Assembly (NCBI GenBank): GCA_003248775.1
Contig: QFQX01000019.1
Location: 12,325 to 76,324, forward strand
Direction of reading: 5' to 3'
DNA length: 64,000 nucleotides
DNA from: Shinella sp.
GTDB lineage: Bacteria > Pseudomonadota > Alphaproteobacteria > Rhizobiales > Rhizobiaceae
Shown: positions 35,824-44,932 of the stretch, one piece after another
Layout of the letters: every line of letters begins with the position of its first letter
How positions within the stretch are numbered: position 1 is the stretch's first letter
Notes under the pieces: model-generated
The model's database searches: none
Seen by the model: the letters and a program-made list of their open reading frames with translations, nothing else
Told to the model about the DNA's origin: nothing
Made by a program: the position numbers and the translations under genes

Positions 35824-36228
35824 TCAGCAATCCTTGCTGCCGCGAGCCCAACGGTTGACGTCGGTGGTGATGCGGGAGGAAACGGATTCGCCCATCATCG
35901 GGCCGAAGGCGTCGAGGCGCGCCGGTCTGCCTTCTGCCTGTACGACGAGCAGCGGCCGGATGTCCGTGGAGCCTTTGCGGACGAGAAGGATGCGCGGCTT
36001 GCCGGAGAAGGAATTCAGTTCCGGTGCCATTGTATAAGCCTTGAAGGCCGGATCGCCGGACTTGATCCAGCAGCGATTGGCGCCGACCGCCACCTTTTCC
36101 ATGATATCGAGCGCGGACGGTCCATGGGAGGCAGTCTGCTGCGGCTTCGACTGGCAGGCAGCGAGGGCAATCAAGGGAAGGGCGACAAGAAGGAGGGAGG
36201 GGCGCATGCTGAATCGCTTTTCGTTCAT
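35824..36228 (-). CDS. Putative lipoprotein of unknown function
   Basis: A 134-residue protein with a lipoprotein signal: hydrophobic LLLVALPLIALAA followed by the lipobox Cys in LAACQS. The mature part contains a second and third cysteine (ANRCWI, SKDC), compatible with a disulfide, and no catalytic motif. I chose MNEKRFSM with GAGAGTGGG upstream; MRPSLLL at 36207 is an alternative. It lies just downstream of purQ, 29 bases away, so it may be co-transcribed with the purine genes. Confidence 0.75.
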   Translation of the reverse strand: MNEKRFSMRPSLLLVALPLIALAACQSKPQQTASHGPSALDIMEKVAVGANRCWIKSGDPAFKAYTMAPELNSFSGKPRILLVRKGSTDIRPLLVVQAEGRPARLDAFGPMMGESVSSRITTDVNRWARGSKDC

Positions 36229-36257
36229 CGGGCGCCCACTCTCTATCATTCGACTGG

Positions 36258-36929
36258 TTAAGCAGCGATTACGTCGAGGGCGGAGGCGAAGATACCGCGT
36301 CCGTCATTGCCGCCATGGGCTGCTTCGATCAGGTTTTCCGGATGCGGCATCATGCCGAGAACGTTGCCCTTCTTGTTCATCACGCCGGCGATATCGTTGA
36401 TAGAACCGTTCGGATTGGTGCCTTCCGCGTAGCGGAACACGACCTGCCCGTTGCCTTCTATGGCCTTCAGGGTTTCAGCATCCGCGAAGAAGTTGCCGTC
36501 GTGATGAGCGACGGGGCTTCGGATGACCTGACCCTTGGCATAGGCGCGGGTAAAGTCTGTGTCGGCGTTGACGACCTCGAGCTTGATTTCACGGCAGACG
36601 AACTTCAGCGAGGCGTTGCGCATCAGGGCGCCCGGCAGAAGGCCCGCTTCGAGCAGGATCTGGAAGCCGTTGCAGACGCCGAGAACCTTGACGCCCCGTT
36701 CGGCCGCAGCCTTTACCGCCTGCATGACCGGCATGCGGGCAGCGATTGCGCCGCAACGCAGGTAGTCGCCATAAGAGAAACCGCCCGGGATAACGATGAG
36801 ATCGACATCCGGAAGCTCGGTTTCCGTCTGCCAGATGGTCACGGGCGCATTGCCGGAAATCTTGGTGAGCGCCGCAATCATGTCGCGGTCGCGATTGAGG
36901 CCGGGGAGTTGCAGGACGGCAGATTTCAT
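36258..36929 (-). CDS. purQ: Phosphoribosylformylglycinamidine synthase, glutaminase subunit
   Basis: A 223-residue class I glutamine amidotransferase feeding ammonia to PurL. The triad is C86 (GVCNGFQ), H196 and E198 (MMPHPENL); IPGGFSYGDYLRCGAIAA is the family signature. Its start overlaps the stop of the small coiled-coil gene by four bases, indicating translational coupling in the purC-purS-purQ operon. Confidence 0.97.
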   Translation of the reverse strand: MKSAVLQLPGLNRDRDMIAALTKISGNAPVTIWQTETELPDVDLIVIPGGFSYGDYLRCGAIAARMPVMQAVKAAAERGVKVLGVCNGFQILLEAGLLPGALMRNASLKFVCREIKLEVVNADTDFTRAYAKGQVIRSPVAHHDGNFFADAETLKAIEGNGQVVFRYAEGTNPNGSINDIAGVMNKKGNVLGMMPHPENLIEAAHGGNDGRGIFASALDVIAA

Positions 36930-37183
36930 GGGTGTGGCTCAAACCTTGCTTGTGCTTCCTGAAGCTCTCGAAGCTCCAGGCGGTTTTCGATACGGTCGAG
37001 GCGGTTCTCGTGACGGGCGAGAACGCCATAGATATTGTGAATGTCCTGATGCATCGAGATCATTGTCCCGCGCACTGCATTCAATTCGGCCTTGATCTCG
37101 TTCTGTCCCTCCTTGAGGGAAGAAATATCGGAATGCATTCGCTTCATCAGCTCATACATTAATTCCTGCGTGATCTCCGCCAT
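36926..37183 (-). CDS. Small coiled-coil protein embedded between purS and purQ
   Basis: An 85-residue protein that is almost entirely helical: heptad-like MYELMKRMHSDISSLKEGQ, NEIKAELNAVRGTM and HENRLDRIENRLELRELQEA suggest a parallel coiled coil. It is 19 bases after purS and overlaps purQ by four bases (ATGA), so it is made with the FGAM synthase subunits. It has no recognised catalytic residues. A bridging or regulatory role in the PurLQS complex is possible but speculative. Confidence 0.75.
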   Translation of the reverse strand: MAEITQELMYELMKRMHSDISSLKEGQNEIKAELNAVRGTMISMHQDIHNIYGVLARHENRLDRIENRLELRELQEAQARFEPHP

Positions 37184-37202
37184 CCCCGTCGTCCTTCAAC
37201 CT

Positions 37203-37445
37203 TCAGGCGATGGCGATAGTATAGTTCTCGATGACCGTGTTTGCGAGGAGTTTCTCGCACATGGCCTTGAGGTCGGCTTCCGCCTTGGCCTTGTCTGCGC
37301 CTTCAAGCTCGAGGTCGAAGACCTTGCCCTGTCGGACATGGCCGACACCGTCGAAACCGAGTGCGCCGAGTGCGCCTTCTATCGCCTTGCCCTGCGGGTC
37401 GAGGACGCCGTTCTTGAGGGTTACGGTCACGCGTGCCTTGATCAC
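37203..37445 (-). CDS. purS: Phosphoribosylformylglycinamidine synthase subunit PurS
   Basis: An 80-residue PurS, the dimeric bridge between PurL and PurQ. VTVTLKNGVLDPQGKAIEGAL and GVGHVRQGKVFDLEL are diagnostic. The true start is the GTG at 37445 (MIKARV), with GGAG seven bases before it; a TTG six bases upstream is inferior. 34 bases follow purC. Confidence 0.95.
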   Translation of the reverse strand: MIKARVTVTLKNGVLDPQGKAIEGALGALGFDGVGHVRQGKVFDLELEGADKAKAEADLKAMCEKLLANTVIENYTIAIA

Positions 37446-37479
37446 TCTCAATCTCCGTAGATTACTTTATACCAGCAGC

Positions 37480-38244
37480 TTACTTGACGAGCACCGGACC
37501 GGTGCCGCGCAGCGGCTCGTTTTCATTGATGATGCCGAGGCGCTTGGCCACTTCCTGATAGGCTTCGAGCAGGCCGCCGAGATCCTGGCGGAACCGGTCC
37601 TTGTCTAGCTTTTCATTGGTCTCTATGTCCCAAAGGCGGCAGCTGTCGGGCGAAATCTCGTCGGCAAGGATGATGCGCATCATGTCGCCTTCGTAGAGGC
37701 GACCGCACTCGATCTTGAAGTCGACGAGCTGGATGCCGATGCCGAGGAAGAGACCGCTCAGGAAGTCGTTGACGCGGATGGCGAGCGCCATGATGTCGTC
37801 AAGCTCCGCGGGGTTGGCCCAGCCGAAGGCGGTGATGTGTTCTTCCGAGACCATCGGATCGGCGAGCGCGTCGGACTTGTAGTAGAACTCGATGATCGAG
37901 CGCGGCAGAACAATGCCTTCCTCGATGCCGAGGCGCTTGGCGAGCGAGCCGGCGGCGACATTGCGCACGACGACCTCGAGCGGGATCATCTCCACTTCCT
38001 TGATCAACTGCTCGCGCATGTTCATGCGGCGGATGAAGTGAGTGGGAATGCCGATCTTGTTCAGGTGAGTGAAGAGATATTCGGAAATGCGGTTGTTGAG
38101 GACACCTTTTCCGTCGATGACTTCATGCTTCTTCTTGTTGAATGCGGTAGCATCGTCCTTGAAGAACTGGATCAGCGTGCCGGGCTCCGGACCCTCATAA
38201 AGGATCTTGGCCTTGCCTTCGTAAACACGGCGGCGACGGTTCAT
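37480..38244 (-). CDS. purC: SAICAR synthetase
   Basis: A 254-residue enzyme joining CAIR and aspartate, step seven of purine synthesis. VYEGKAKILYEG, the ATP-binding KDDATAFNKKKH, EVVVRNVAAGSLAKRLGIEEG and DFKIECGR are the family blocks, and ADEISPDSCRLWD is the SAICAR signature. First gene of the minus-strand purC-purS-coiled-coil-purQ run. Confidence 0.97.
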   Translation of the reverse strand: MNRRRRVYEGKAKILYEGPEPGTLIQFFKDDATAFNKKKHEVIDGKGVLNNRISEYLFTHLNKIGIPTHFIRRMNMREQLIKEVEMIPLEVVVRNVAAGSLAKRLGIEEGIVLPRSIIEFYYKSDALADPMVSEEHITAFGWANPAELDDIMALAIRVNDFLSGLFLGIGIQLVDFKIECGRLYEGDMMRIILADEISPDSCRLWDIETNEKLDKDRFRQDLGGLLEAYQEVAKRLGIINENEPLRGTGPVLVK

Positions 38245-38491
38245 GGCTGGTTTTCTCTGCTGTTGGCGTCACACTGGGGACGCTGTGGAACGATTATTGA
38301 AGCGGTCCCTTAACGGAAAACCACGCTTTTCACAATGCGGCTGTTGTTACCTCCCCGGATTTCGTCCAAACCAAGGCGCGGCTCGGAGAATCAGCATGCG
38401 CCCCAAGTTTGCATTGCACTTTCTACAGCCTTTTGATTAATGGGGGAAACGAAGCCCCCGTATGGTGACGGATACTTTTTGGGAGATACAC

Positions 38492-38806
38492 ATGAGCGGT
38501 ATGGGTGATCGCGAAAAAGCCTTTGAAAACAAGTTCGCACACGATCAGGAACTTCGCTTCAAGGCGGAAGCACGGCGCAACAAGCTGATCGGGCTCTGGG
38601 CTGCCGGCCTGCTCGGCAAGGCGGATGCCGAGGCCTATGCCAAGGAAGTCGTCGCTGCCGATTTCGAGGAAGCCGGTGATGGTGACGTTATCCGCAAGCT
38701 CCAGAGCGACCTGGCCGCCGGCGGCGTAACGGTGTCCGACGAGGAGCTGCGCACGAAGATGATCGAGTTCCTGGCCGAGGCCGTGGCTCAGATCCAGGGC
38801 GACTAA
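38492..38806 (+). CDS. F1F0-ATP synthase inhibitor subunit zeta (DUF1476)
   Basis: A 104-residue helical protein, MSGMGDREKAFENKFAHDQE, with RFKAEARRNKLIGLWAAGLLG and a long C-terminal helix (EELRTKMIEFLAEAVAQIQ). This is the DUF1476 family, whose Paracoccus member is the zeta subunit that blocks ATP hydrolysis by inserting its N-terminus into F1. Here the N-terminal segment is present. GGGAGATACAC precedes the ATG; the longer upstream frame is not needed. Stands alone between purC and the GGDEF/EAL gene. The 247-base gap to purC shows nothing else I can name. Confidence 0.88.
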   Translation: MSGMGDREKAFENKFAHDQELRFKAEARRNKLIGLWAAGLLGKADAEAYAKEVVAADFEEAGDGDVIRKLQSDLAAGGVTVSDEELRTKMIEFLAEAVAQIQGD

Positions 38807-38856
38807 GCTATCGGGGAGGCCGGTCTCTCAAACCGCCCAGGAATTGGGTCGCCCGT

Positions 38857-41361
38857 TTATCGGAACGGGCGTCGCCACGTTTCGCCGGCGATGAAATCGG
38901 CGGTCTTCGAGAAAGCCATCGGGCGCGCCAGCCCGAAACCCTGCAGCACGTCGCAACCGAGCGCGGCCAGGATCCGGACATGTTCCGGCGTTTCGACACC
39001 TTCCGCAGTGACCCCGATATTCAGTGATCGCCCGATGTCGATGATCGATCTGACGAGTTTGCGCTGTTCGGTCGATTGCGTTACGTCGCGCACCAGTTGC
39101 CGGTCGATCTTCAGCGATTTCGGATTCAGCCGGAGCAGGCTGACGATGGAGGCGTGACCCGTACCGAAATCGTCGATCTCGATGTCGACGCCAAGCTTGC
39201 GCAGATGGCTGAGGTTCTCCATCGCCTGTTCGTCGTATTCGTCGAGGAAGATCGATTCCAGCAGCTCGAAAGACACTGTGCCTGGTTCGAAGGCGAGCGT
39301 GCTCAGCTTCTTGCGCAGTAGCGGGTCATGCAGGCGGCGTGTCGAGACGTTGACCGATATCTTCGGAACGTTCAGGCCGAGTTCGCGCCACTTTTCGAAG
39401 TCGGCAAGCGCGTTTTCGAGGATGAGCGCATCGATCTGCGGCACCACGCCGAGTTCCTCAGCCACGGACAGAAAACGGTCAGGTGTCAGCACGCCCTGCT
39501 TGGGGTGTTTCCAGCGTGCCAACGCCTCCGCGCCGGCAATGGCGAGAGTGCGTGCGTTGAACTGGAACTGATAATGCGGAATGAACTCGTCGTTTTCCAG
39601 CGCTCTCAGAATTTCATCGGAAAGCCTTCTGGTGTCCACCATGTGCTTGTGGCTGTCGCGCGAGAAGAATTCGTGGCGGTTACGGCCGCGGTTCTTGGCG
39701 TGATAGAGCGCGATATCGGCATTCAGCAGCAATTGTCGCGCATCGATCTCGGGGCCCAGCTCGCAGGCAATTCCGATGCTGGCGCCGAAGCGACACTCAT
39801 GGCCTTCATAAGATACCGGCTTCCTGAGCTCCGATATGATGCGGTCGGCAAGCTGTGCGAGCTTGCGATGCGATCCCTCGAAACGGGCGAGGAAGACGAA
39901 CTCGTCTCCGCCGATGCGTGCGACGAAATCTTCGCCTCGCGTGTTGGCCTTCAATACCTTTGCCGCATGCTTGAGCATCATGTCGCCGGCGCTGTGACCG
40001 AGCGTGTCGTTGATTTCCTTGAAACGGTCGAGATCGATATGGAGCACTGCAAGACCGCCCGTCGTCGCGCAATCGCTCTCGACAAACCTGTCCAGTTTCT
40101 CGTCAAGGAAGCGTCGGTTCGGAAGGTCGGTCAGATAGTCGTGCATCGCGATGTGCTCGATGCGTGCCTTGGCTGCCTCCAGTTCGGCATTGCGGGCCTC
40201 TGCGAGTGTCTTGGCGCGTTCGAGTTCGCGGTGAAGCGTATGGTCGGCGGTCACGTCCCAGTTGGCGCCGATCATCTTGCGATGGCCGTCAGCGTCGATG
40301 AAGGGCAGGGTGCGCGACCGGATATAGCGGATCGAACCATCCTTCAGGATGACGCGATATTCGTCGGAGAACGGGAGCAGGTTGGCCACGTGATGGTCTA
40401 CCTTGCTATAGACGCGCTCGGCATCGTCCGGATGCATCATCTGCTCCCATATGCCGCCGATCTGCATCTTCTGGCTTCCCTCCAGACCGAAGAGGGTCAT
40501 CATACCGTCGTCCCAGTCTGAACTGCCGGCGTCGAAGTCGGTTTCGAACACTCCGATGTGCGAGACTTCCAGCGCCAGTTTCAAACGGCGTGACATGCGG
40601 GCGATCTTTTCCTCGGCCAGCTTGCGGCTGGTGATATCGACGTCGGTGCCTATAATGCGTTGCGGTTTGCCATCGCTGTCCCAGGCGACGCAGGCGCCGC
40701 GACATTCGATCCAGACCCAATGCCCGTCCTTGTGACGTTCGCGATATTCGAAGGTCATGTAATCGGGATCGCCGGCCTTCTGGCGCTCGACAGAAAGAAT
40801 AAGCCGCTCGTGGTCATCGGGGTGGACGAGCTTCAACCATTCTTCAGTGGTCGGAGGCAGGGGATCGTCGGGAGCGAGGCCACGAATAGCGCGCCATTCG
40901 TTGGAATAGTACCAGGTGCCGAGATCGAGCCTGTAATCCCATACGCCGGTGGATGAACTCACGAGGGCATCGTTCCAGCGGCTTTCCCGGTCGGCAAGGT
41001 CCAGTTCGCGTTGTTTCAACTCGGTGATATCACCAAGCTGCACCAGAAGGTTTGTTGCCGGCATTCCGTCTGATGACATGACTGTCGCGTATACCGTCAT
41101 CCAGATCGGTGATCCGTCACTGGCCGTAAACTGTACCTCGACCGGGTGGATTTCTGTCCTTGAAGAGAGTGCCGCAAACTGCAGGACGGCGAAGGCTCCC
41201 CGATCTTCGTCCCGCACAAGGTTTATGAGGAAATCCGGGGAGCTTTCCGGTCGCTGGAGGCTCAGGGCGTCAAAGCGATCGTTGCTTGCCAGAATGCGGC
41301 CGACCGGATCGAGTACGACGCTCGGCATGGGCAGAATCGTTACGAACTCGCGAAGGCTCAT
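38857..41361 (-). CDS. PAS-GGDEF-EAL cyclic-di-GMP protein
   Basis: About 834 residues, apparently soluble. Three PAS domains (about residues 5-115, 125-250, 265-385) are followed by a GGDEF domain (about 410-565, motif RIGGDEF intact) and an EAL domain (about 580-830) with AEALARW, NVSTRRL, the metal-binding Glu in LLESIF, IDDFGTG, LKIDRQLV and AEGVETPEH. Both diguanylate cyclase and phosphodiesterase residues are therefore present, so it may be bifunctional. The start is uncertain (ATG 41361 or TTG 41409). About 100 bases upstream is a perfect CtrA-type box. Confidence 0.9.
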   Translation of the reverse strand: MSLREFVTILPMPSVVLDPVGRILASNDRFDALSLQRPESSPDFLINLVRDEDRGAFAVLQFAALSSRTEIHPVEVQFTASDGSPIWMTVYATVMSSDGMPATNLLVQLGDITELKQRELDLADRESRWNDALVSSSTGVWDYRLDLGTWYYSNEWRAIRGLAPDDPLPPTTEEWLKLVHPDDHERLILSVERQKAGDPDYMTFEYRERHKDGHWVWIECRGACVAWDSDGKPQRIIGTDVDITSRKLAEEKIARMSRRLKLALEVSHIGVFETDFDAGSSDWDDGMMTLFGLEGSQKMQIGGIWEQMMHPDDAERVYSKVDHHVANLLPFSDEYRVILKDGSIRYIRSRTLPFIDADGHRKMIGANWDVTADHTLHRELERAKTLAEARNAELEAAKARIEHIAMHDYLTDLPNRRFLDEKLDRFVESDCATTGGLAVLHIDLDRFKEINDTLGHSAGDMMLKHAAKVLKANTRGEDFVARIGGDEFVFLARFEGSHRKLAQLADRIISELRKPVSYEGHECRFGASIGIACELGPEIDARQLLLNADIALYHAKNRGRNRHEFFSRDSHKHMVDTRRLSDEILRALENDEFIPHYQFQFNARTLAIAGAEALARWKHPKQGVLTPDRFLSVAEELGVVPQIDALILENALADFEKWRELGLNVPKISVNVSTRRLHDPLLRKKLSTLAFEPGTVSFELLESIFLDEYDEQAMENLSHLRKLGVDIEIDDFGTGHASIVSLLRLNPKSLKIDRQLVRDVTQSTEQRKLVRSIIDIGRSLNIGVTAEGVETPEHVRILAALGCDVLQGFGLARPMAFSKTADFIAGETWRRPFR

Positions 41362-41458
41362 GGCCTCGCTGACGCCGGAAAGACTGACCTTGTTTGGGCC
41401 GGGATGCAAAGACTACCTATCGACAACGTTCGGTAGTGTCGACGCTAACGGCCTTCCA

Positions 41459-41473
41459 TTAAGAAGCGCTTAA
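41459..41473. promoter_or_regulatory. CtrA-type box upstream of the GGDEF/EAL gene
   Basis: TTAA-GAAGCGC-TTAA, followed by CC, is an exact TTAA-N7-TTAA(CC) site, the full CtrA recognition sequence, in the intergenic region between the GGDEF/EAL gene and the convergent-side RBBP9 gene. It is the only perfect match I found in intergenic sequence here. Confidence 0.6.
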
Positions 41474-41549
41474 CCTGATCTGATCGTATTTATCATATGG
41501 TAAAAAGCCATCGCTCCGATGGCCTTCCGGATCAGGTGAGCCTGCGGAG

Positions 41550-42104
41550 TTACCCCTGTAGACGGCTGAGGAACTGGGCAAAGACCATAGTTCCTTCGGG
41601 CCAGGGACCGTGGCCGGAATCCGTGTTGATATGGCCGGACTCTCCCGCGTCGATCAGCAGCGAACCCCAGGCGCCGGCGATATCGTCGGCGTGTTCGTAG
41701 GTGCCGAAGGGATCGTTGCGGCTGGCGATGGTAACTGCCGGAAAGGGCAGCGGATCGCGCGGATAGGGACCGAAGGTCATCAGGTGTTTCGGCCGGATGG
41801 CTGGATTGGCGACATCCGGGGGGGCGACGAAAAACGCACCCTTTACCTTGTCTCCCAAATGGGGAACGGCGTGAATGGCCGTCGGCACGCCCAGCGAATG
41901 GGCGACCAGCACGACGGGACGCGTGGACTTGTTCACTTCCTCGATGACCCGGGCGACCCAGTCGTCACGCACTGGCTTTGCCCACTCTGCCTGTTCGACA
42001 CGGCGGGCGGTCGACAGTTTCGCCTCCCAACGGCTCTGCCAGTGATCGGGACCGGAATTGGTGTAGCCGGGGATAATGAGGATATCTGCGTCTGAAGCTT
42101 TCAT
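41550..42104 (-). CDS. RBBP9/YdeN-type alpha/beta hydrolase
   Basis: A 184-residue serine hydrolase. IIPGYTNSGPDHWQSRWE at the N-terminus, the nucleophile in VAHSLGV, the acid in IASRNDPFGTYE and the His in GHINTDSGHGPWPEG match the RBBP9/YdeN group of small hydrolases. Physiological substrate unknown. It reads toward the GGDEF/EAL gene and away from purB. Confidence 0.9.
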   Translation of the reverse strand: MKASDADILIIPGYTNSGPDHWQSRWEAKLSTARRVEQAEWAKPVRDDWVARVIEEVNKSTRPVVLVAHSLGVPTAIHAVPHLGDKVKGAFFVAPPDVANPAIRPKHLMTFGPYPRDPLPFPAVTIASRNDPFGTYEHADDIAGAWGSLLIDAGESGHINTDSGHGPWPEGTMVFAQFLSRLQG

Positions 42105-42193
42105 GCGCCTTATCTGTTCACTGGTCGGGGTTTCGTCAAGGAGCGCGTTGTCAGAGTGCGTGACAAAATCCGCTTTGCACTTCCCTGAAAATA

Positions 42194-42229
42194 AACGATC
42201 CGGCCCGCGTTTCCACGGGCCGGATCGTT
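42194..42229 (-). terminator. purB intrinsic terminator
   Basis: A perfect 14-base stem, AACGATCCGGCCCG with CGGGCCGGATCGTT, lies 18 bases after the purB stop; on the minus strand it is followed by TATTTTC. Confidence 0.85.
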
Positions 42230-42246
42230 ATTGAACGGGCCTGATC

Positions 42247-43548
42247 TCAGCCGAAGACGCGCTTGAAGATCGTATCGACGTGCTTGGTGTGGTAGCCGAG
42301 GTCGAACTTCTCGCGGATATCCTCTTCGGAAAGGGCCGCGCGAACTTCGTCGTCGGCGAGCAATTCCTCAAGGAAATCCTTGCCTTGTTCCCAGACCTTC
42401 ATCGCGTTTCTCTGGACGAGGCGGTAAGCGTCCTCGCGGCTCACGCCGGCCTGGGTGAGGGCGAGAAGAACGCGCTGGCTCATCACGAGGCCGCGGAACT
42501 TGTTCATATTCTTCAGCATGTTTTCCGGATAGATCACCAGCTTCTCGACAACGCCGGCAAGGCGGTTCAGCGCGAAGTCGAGGGTGATCGTGGTGTCCGG
42601 GCCGATGGCGCGCTCGACGCTGGAGTGACTGATATCGCGCTCATGCCAGAGAGCCACGTTTTCCATGGCAGGGACGACGGACATGCGTACCAGACGGGCG
42701 AGACCGGTCAGGTTTTCCGTCAGGACCGGGTTGCGCTTGTGCGGCATTGCGGACGAACCCTTCTGGCCCGGCGAGAAGAACTCTTCGGCTTCCAGAACCT
42801 CGGTGCGCTGCATGTGGCGGATTTCGATTGCGACATTCTCGATCGAGGATGCGATCACGCCAAGGGTGGCGAAGAACATGGCGTGACGGTCGCGTGGGAT
42901 GACCTGCGTCGAGACCGGCTCGGGAACTAGGCCGAGCTTCTCGCAGACATGCTCCTCGACGCGCGGGTCGATGTTGGCGAAGGTGCCGACGGCGCCGGAG
43001 ATCGCACCGGTCGCCACTTCTGCCCGTGCCGCCACGAGGCGGGCGCGGTTGCGGACCATTTCGGCGTAGAAGCGGGCGAAGGTCAGGCCCATGGTCGTCG
43101 GCTCGGCGTGAATGCCGTGGCTGCGGCCGATGCGCACCGTGTCCTTGTGTTCGAAGGCGCGGGCCTTGAGAGCGGCGAGAACGCGGTCCATGTCGGCGAG
43201 CAGGATGTCGGCGGCGCGCACGAGCTGGATGTTCAGCGTGGTGTCGAGCACGTCGGAGGACGTCATGCCCTGATGCACGAAACGGCTGTCGGGACCGATG
43301 AATTCGGCAAGGTGGGTGAGGAAGGCGATCACGTCATGCTTGGTGACGGCCTCGATCTCGTCGATGCGGGCGACGTTGAACTCGGCGGCTCCGCCCTTTT
43401 CCCAGATGGTCCGTGCGGCTTCCTTCGGGATCACGCCCAGATCGGCCAGCGCATCGCAGGCATGGGCCTCGATCTCGAACCAGATGCGAAACTTCGTTTC
43501 GGGAGACCAGATGGCGACCATTTCGGGCCGGGAATAACGCGGGATCAT
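42247..43548 (-). CDS. purB: Adenylosuccinate lyase
   Basis: A 433-residue fumarase-superfamily lyase acting twice in purine synthesis (SAICAR to AICAR, adenylosuccinate to AMP). The flexible signature loop GSSAMPHKRNPVL with the catalytic serine, MTSSDVLDTTLNIQ and GRSHGIHAEPTTMG with the catalytic histidine are intact. It completes the set with purL, purQ, purS and purC in the same neighbourhood. Confidence 0.97.
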   Translation of the reverse strand: MIPRYSRPEMVAIWSPETKFRIWFEIEAHACDALADLGVIPKEAARTIWEKGGAAEFNVARIDEIEAVTKHDVIAFLTHLAEFIGPDSRFVHQGMTSSDVLDTTLNIQLVRAADILLADMDRVLAALKARAFEHKDTVRIGRSHGIHAEPTTMGLTFARFYAEMVRNRARLVAARAEVATGAISGAVGTFANIDPRVEEHVCEKLGLVPEPVSTQVIPRDRHAMFFATLGVIASSIENVAIEIRHMQRTEVLEAEEFFSPGQKGSSAMPHKRNPVLTENLTGLARLVRMSVVPAMENVALWHERDISHSSVERAIGPDTTITLDFALNRLAGVVEKLVIYPENMLKNMNKFRGLVMSQRVLLALTQAGVSREDAYRLVQRNAMKVWEQGKDFLEELLADDEVRAALSEEDIREKFDLGYHTKHVDTIFKRVFG

Positions 43549-43676
43549 GGGCTTTTCTTTCCTTGGACTGGCGATGGCGGCGGTTTGAACGCCTGGTCAA
43601 CTACCTGGTCAAACAGCGGGAGGGCCGGCTGGCCGGGGCTTTTGTCAGGCGCTCTTAGCAAAGAAGCCCGGCAATC

Positions 43677-44201
43677 TCAACGGTTGCGGCGCGCAAGCCA
43701 GAGGCTTGCTGCAACCAGCAATGCGACGCCGAAGGGAAAGTAATGCCGGCTGCCGAGCGCAGTGAACTGGTAGACGGCCGAGGCCGAGGTGAAGACGAAC
43801 TGGAATGCCCAGATCACCGTGCCGAATGGTGCGTGCCACTGGGCGTAAAACATGCGGTATTGCAGGGCGAAGAGAAGCGCGGTTGCGCCGAGCGTACCGC
43901 AGGAGAGGAAGAGGAAGGCCGCCGCGAAACGCGTTTCGGGGCGTCTGCGGAAGCTGAAGAAGCCAATGAGTGGTAGGGCGAGAAGCCAGCCGATCAATCC
44001 GCCCGAGAAGTAGAGACCGAACAACGCCGGCGTATGCCCGCCGTCCAAACGTTCCATGCCGTAAAGCGACAAGCCGAGCACTCCTGCCATGAGTGCGCCC
44101 CAGATCATCGCGCCCGCGAGCCAGAGCCGTACTGGAGGAAGAGCGGCGGCGAACCGGTCGCGTATGGTCGTTCGAGGCTTGGGGAGAGCGATATCCGTCA
44201 T
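43677..44201 (-). CDS. Membrane protein of unknown function
   Basis: A 174-residue protein with four or five hydrophobic helices (about 25-48, 60-80, 90-112, 122-142, 152-170) and a basic cytoplasmic N-terminus and C-terminus (LWLARRNR). I do not recognise a family. Its ATG overlaps the DUF2259 stop codon by one base, so it is translated as the third gene of the rpe operon. Confidence 0.7.
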   Translation of the reverse strand: MTDIALPKPRTTIRDRFAAALPPVRLWLAGAMIWGALMAGVLGLSLYGMERLDGGHTPALFGLYFSGGLIGWLLALPLIGFFSFRRRPETRFAAAFLFLSCGTLGATALLFALQYRMFYAQWHAPFGTVIWAFQFVFTSASAVYQFTALGSRHYFPFGVALLVAASLWLARRNR

Positions 44202-44932
44202 CAGGGGTGGGCGGGAATGGCGATCCAGCGCCCGTTATGGCCCTCGAAACCGAGGCTCAGCACGTTGACGAGCGCCATGTGGACGGGAGCACCCGCAAGA
44301 GGAGAATAAGTGACGACACCGCCAAGCCTGTAACCGACGGTGCATCGGCGGCTTTCGGGAATGTCCGTGCCATCCTCATGCACGATCTCGTCTGCCGGCT
44401 CTCCGTTCTTCTCGCCAAACGTCAGCCTGAAGGCCTTGAGCGTATCGATGAAGTCGCGGCATCGCCCGGGCGATGCGACGGTGAATTCTTCGATCTTCAG
44501 GGTGTAGGGCTTGCCGAAGGCGGGATCGGCCGGATGTTCGAGATAGCGTAGTTCGTCCTTCGATGCATCGATCTCGGTGATCGGGTTGAAGGCCGCCAGT
44601 TCGCCCGGCTGGTCGAGAATCCCTTGTTCGGAGAGGAGCGGTGTGGCCTTTTCCATCGCCTCGTGTCGTGCGGTCGCGATGCTCTCCGTATCGCGTTCCA
44701 CGCCTGTGCGGATCGGTGTTCCGGGCAGGAAGCTGTCCTTCACGGTATCGATGAAGAAGATGGTCGAGTAGGCCAGTCCCGAACCGTCATTGATGCCGAA
44801 TTCCTCGAAGGCGTAGATGTCGCCGTCTTTGGAAAAGCCGAGCGACTGGAAGCTGGAGAAATCGGCGGCCATGGCCGGCAGGGTGACGAAAGCCGTCGCG
44901 AGAGTTGCCAGCCATGTCCTGCAATAGTTCAA
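44201..44932 (-). CDS. DUF2259 secreted protein
   Basis: A 243-residue predicted periplasmic protein with signal peptide MNYCRTWLATLATAFVTLPAMAA. FSSFQSLGFSKDGDIYAFEEFGINDGSG and YSTIFFIDTVKDSF are the DUF2259 signature; PGRCRDFIDT and SRRCTVGYR carry a conserved cysteine pair. Role unknown. It overlaps rpe by four bases. Confidence 0.82.
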   Translation of the reverse strand: MNYCRTWLATLATAFVTLPAMAADFSSFQSLGFSKDGDIYAFEEFGINDGSGLAYSTIFFIDTVKDSFLPGTPIRTGVERDTESIATARHEAMEKATPLLSEQGILDQPGELAAFNPITEIDASKDELRYLEHPADPAFGKPYTLKIEEFTVASPGRCRDFIDTLKAFRLTFGEKNGEPADEIVHEDGTDIPESRRCTVGYRLGGVVTYSPLAGAPVHMALVNVLSLGFEGHNGRWIAIPAHP

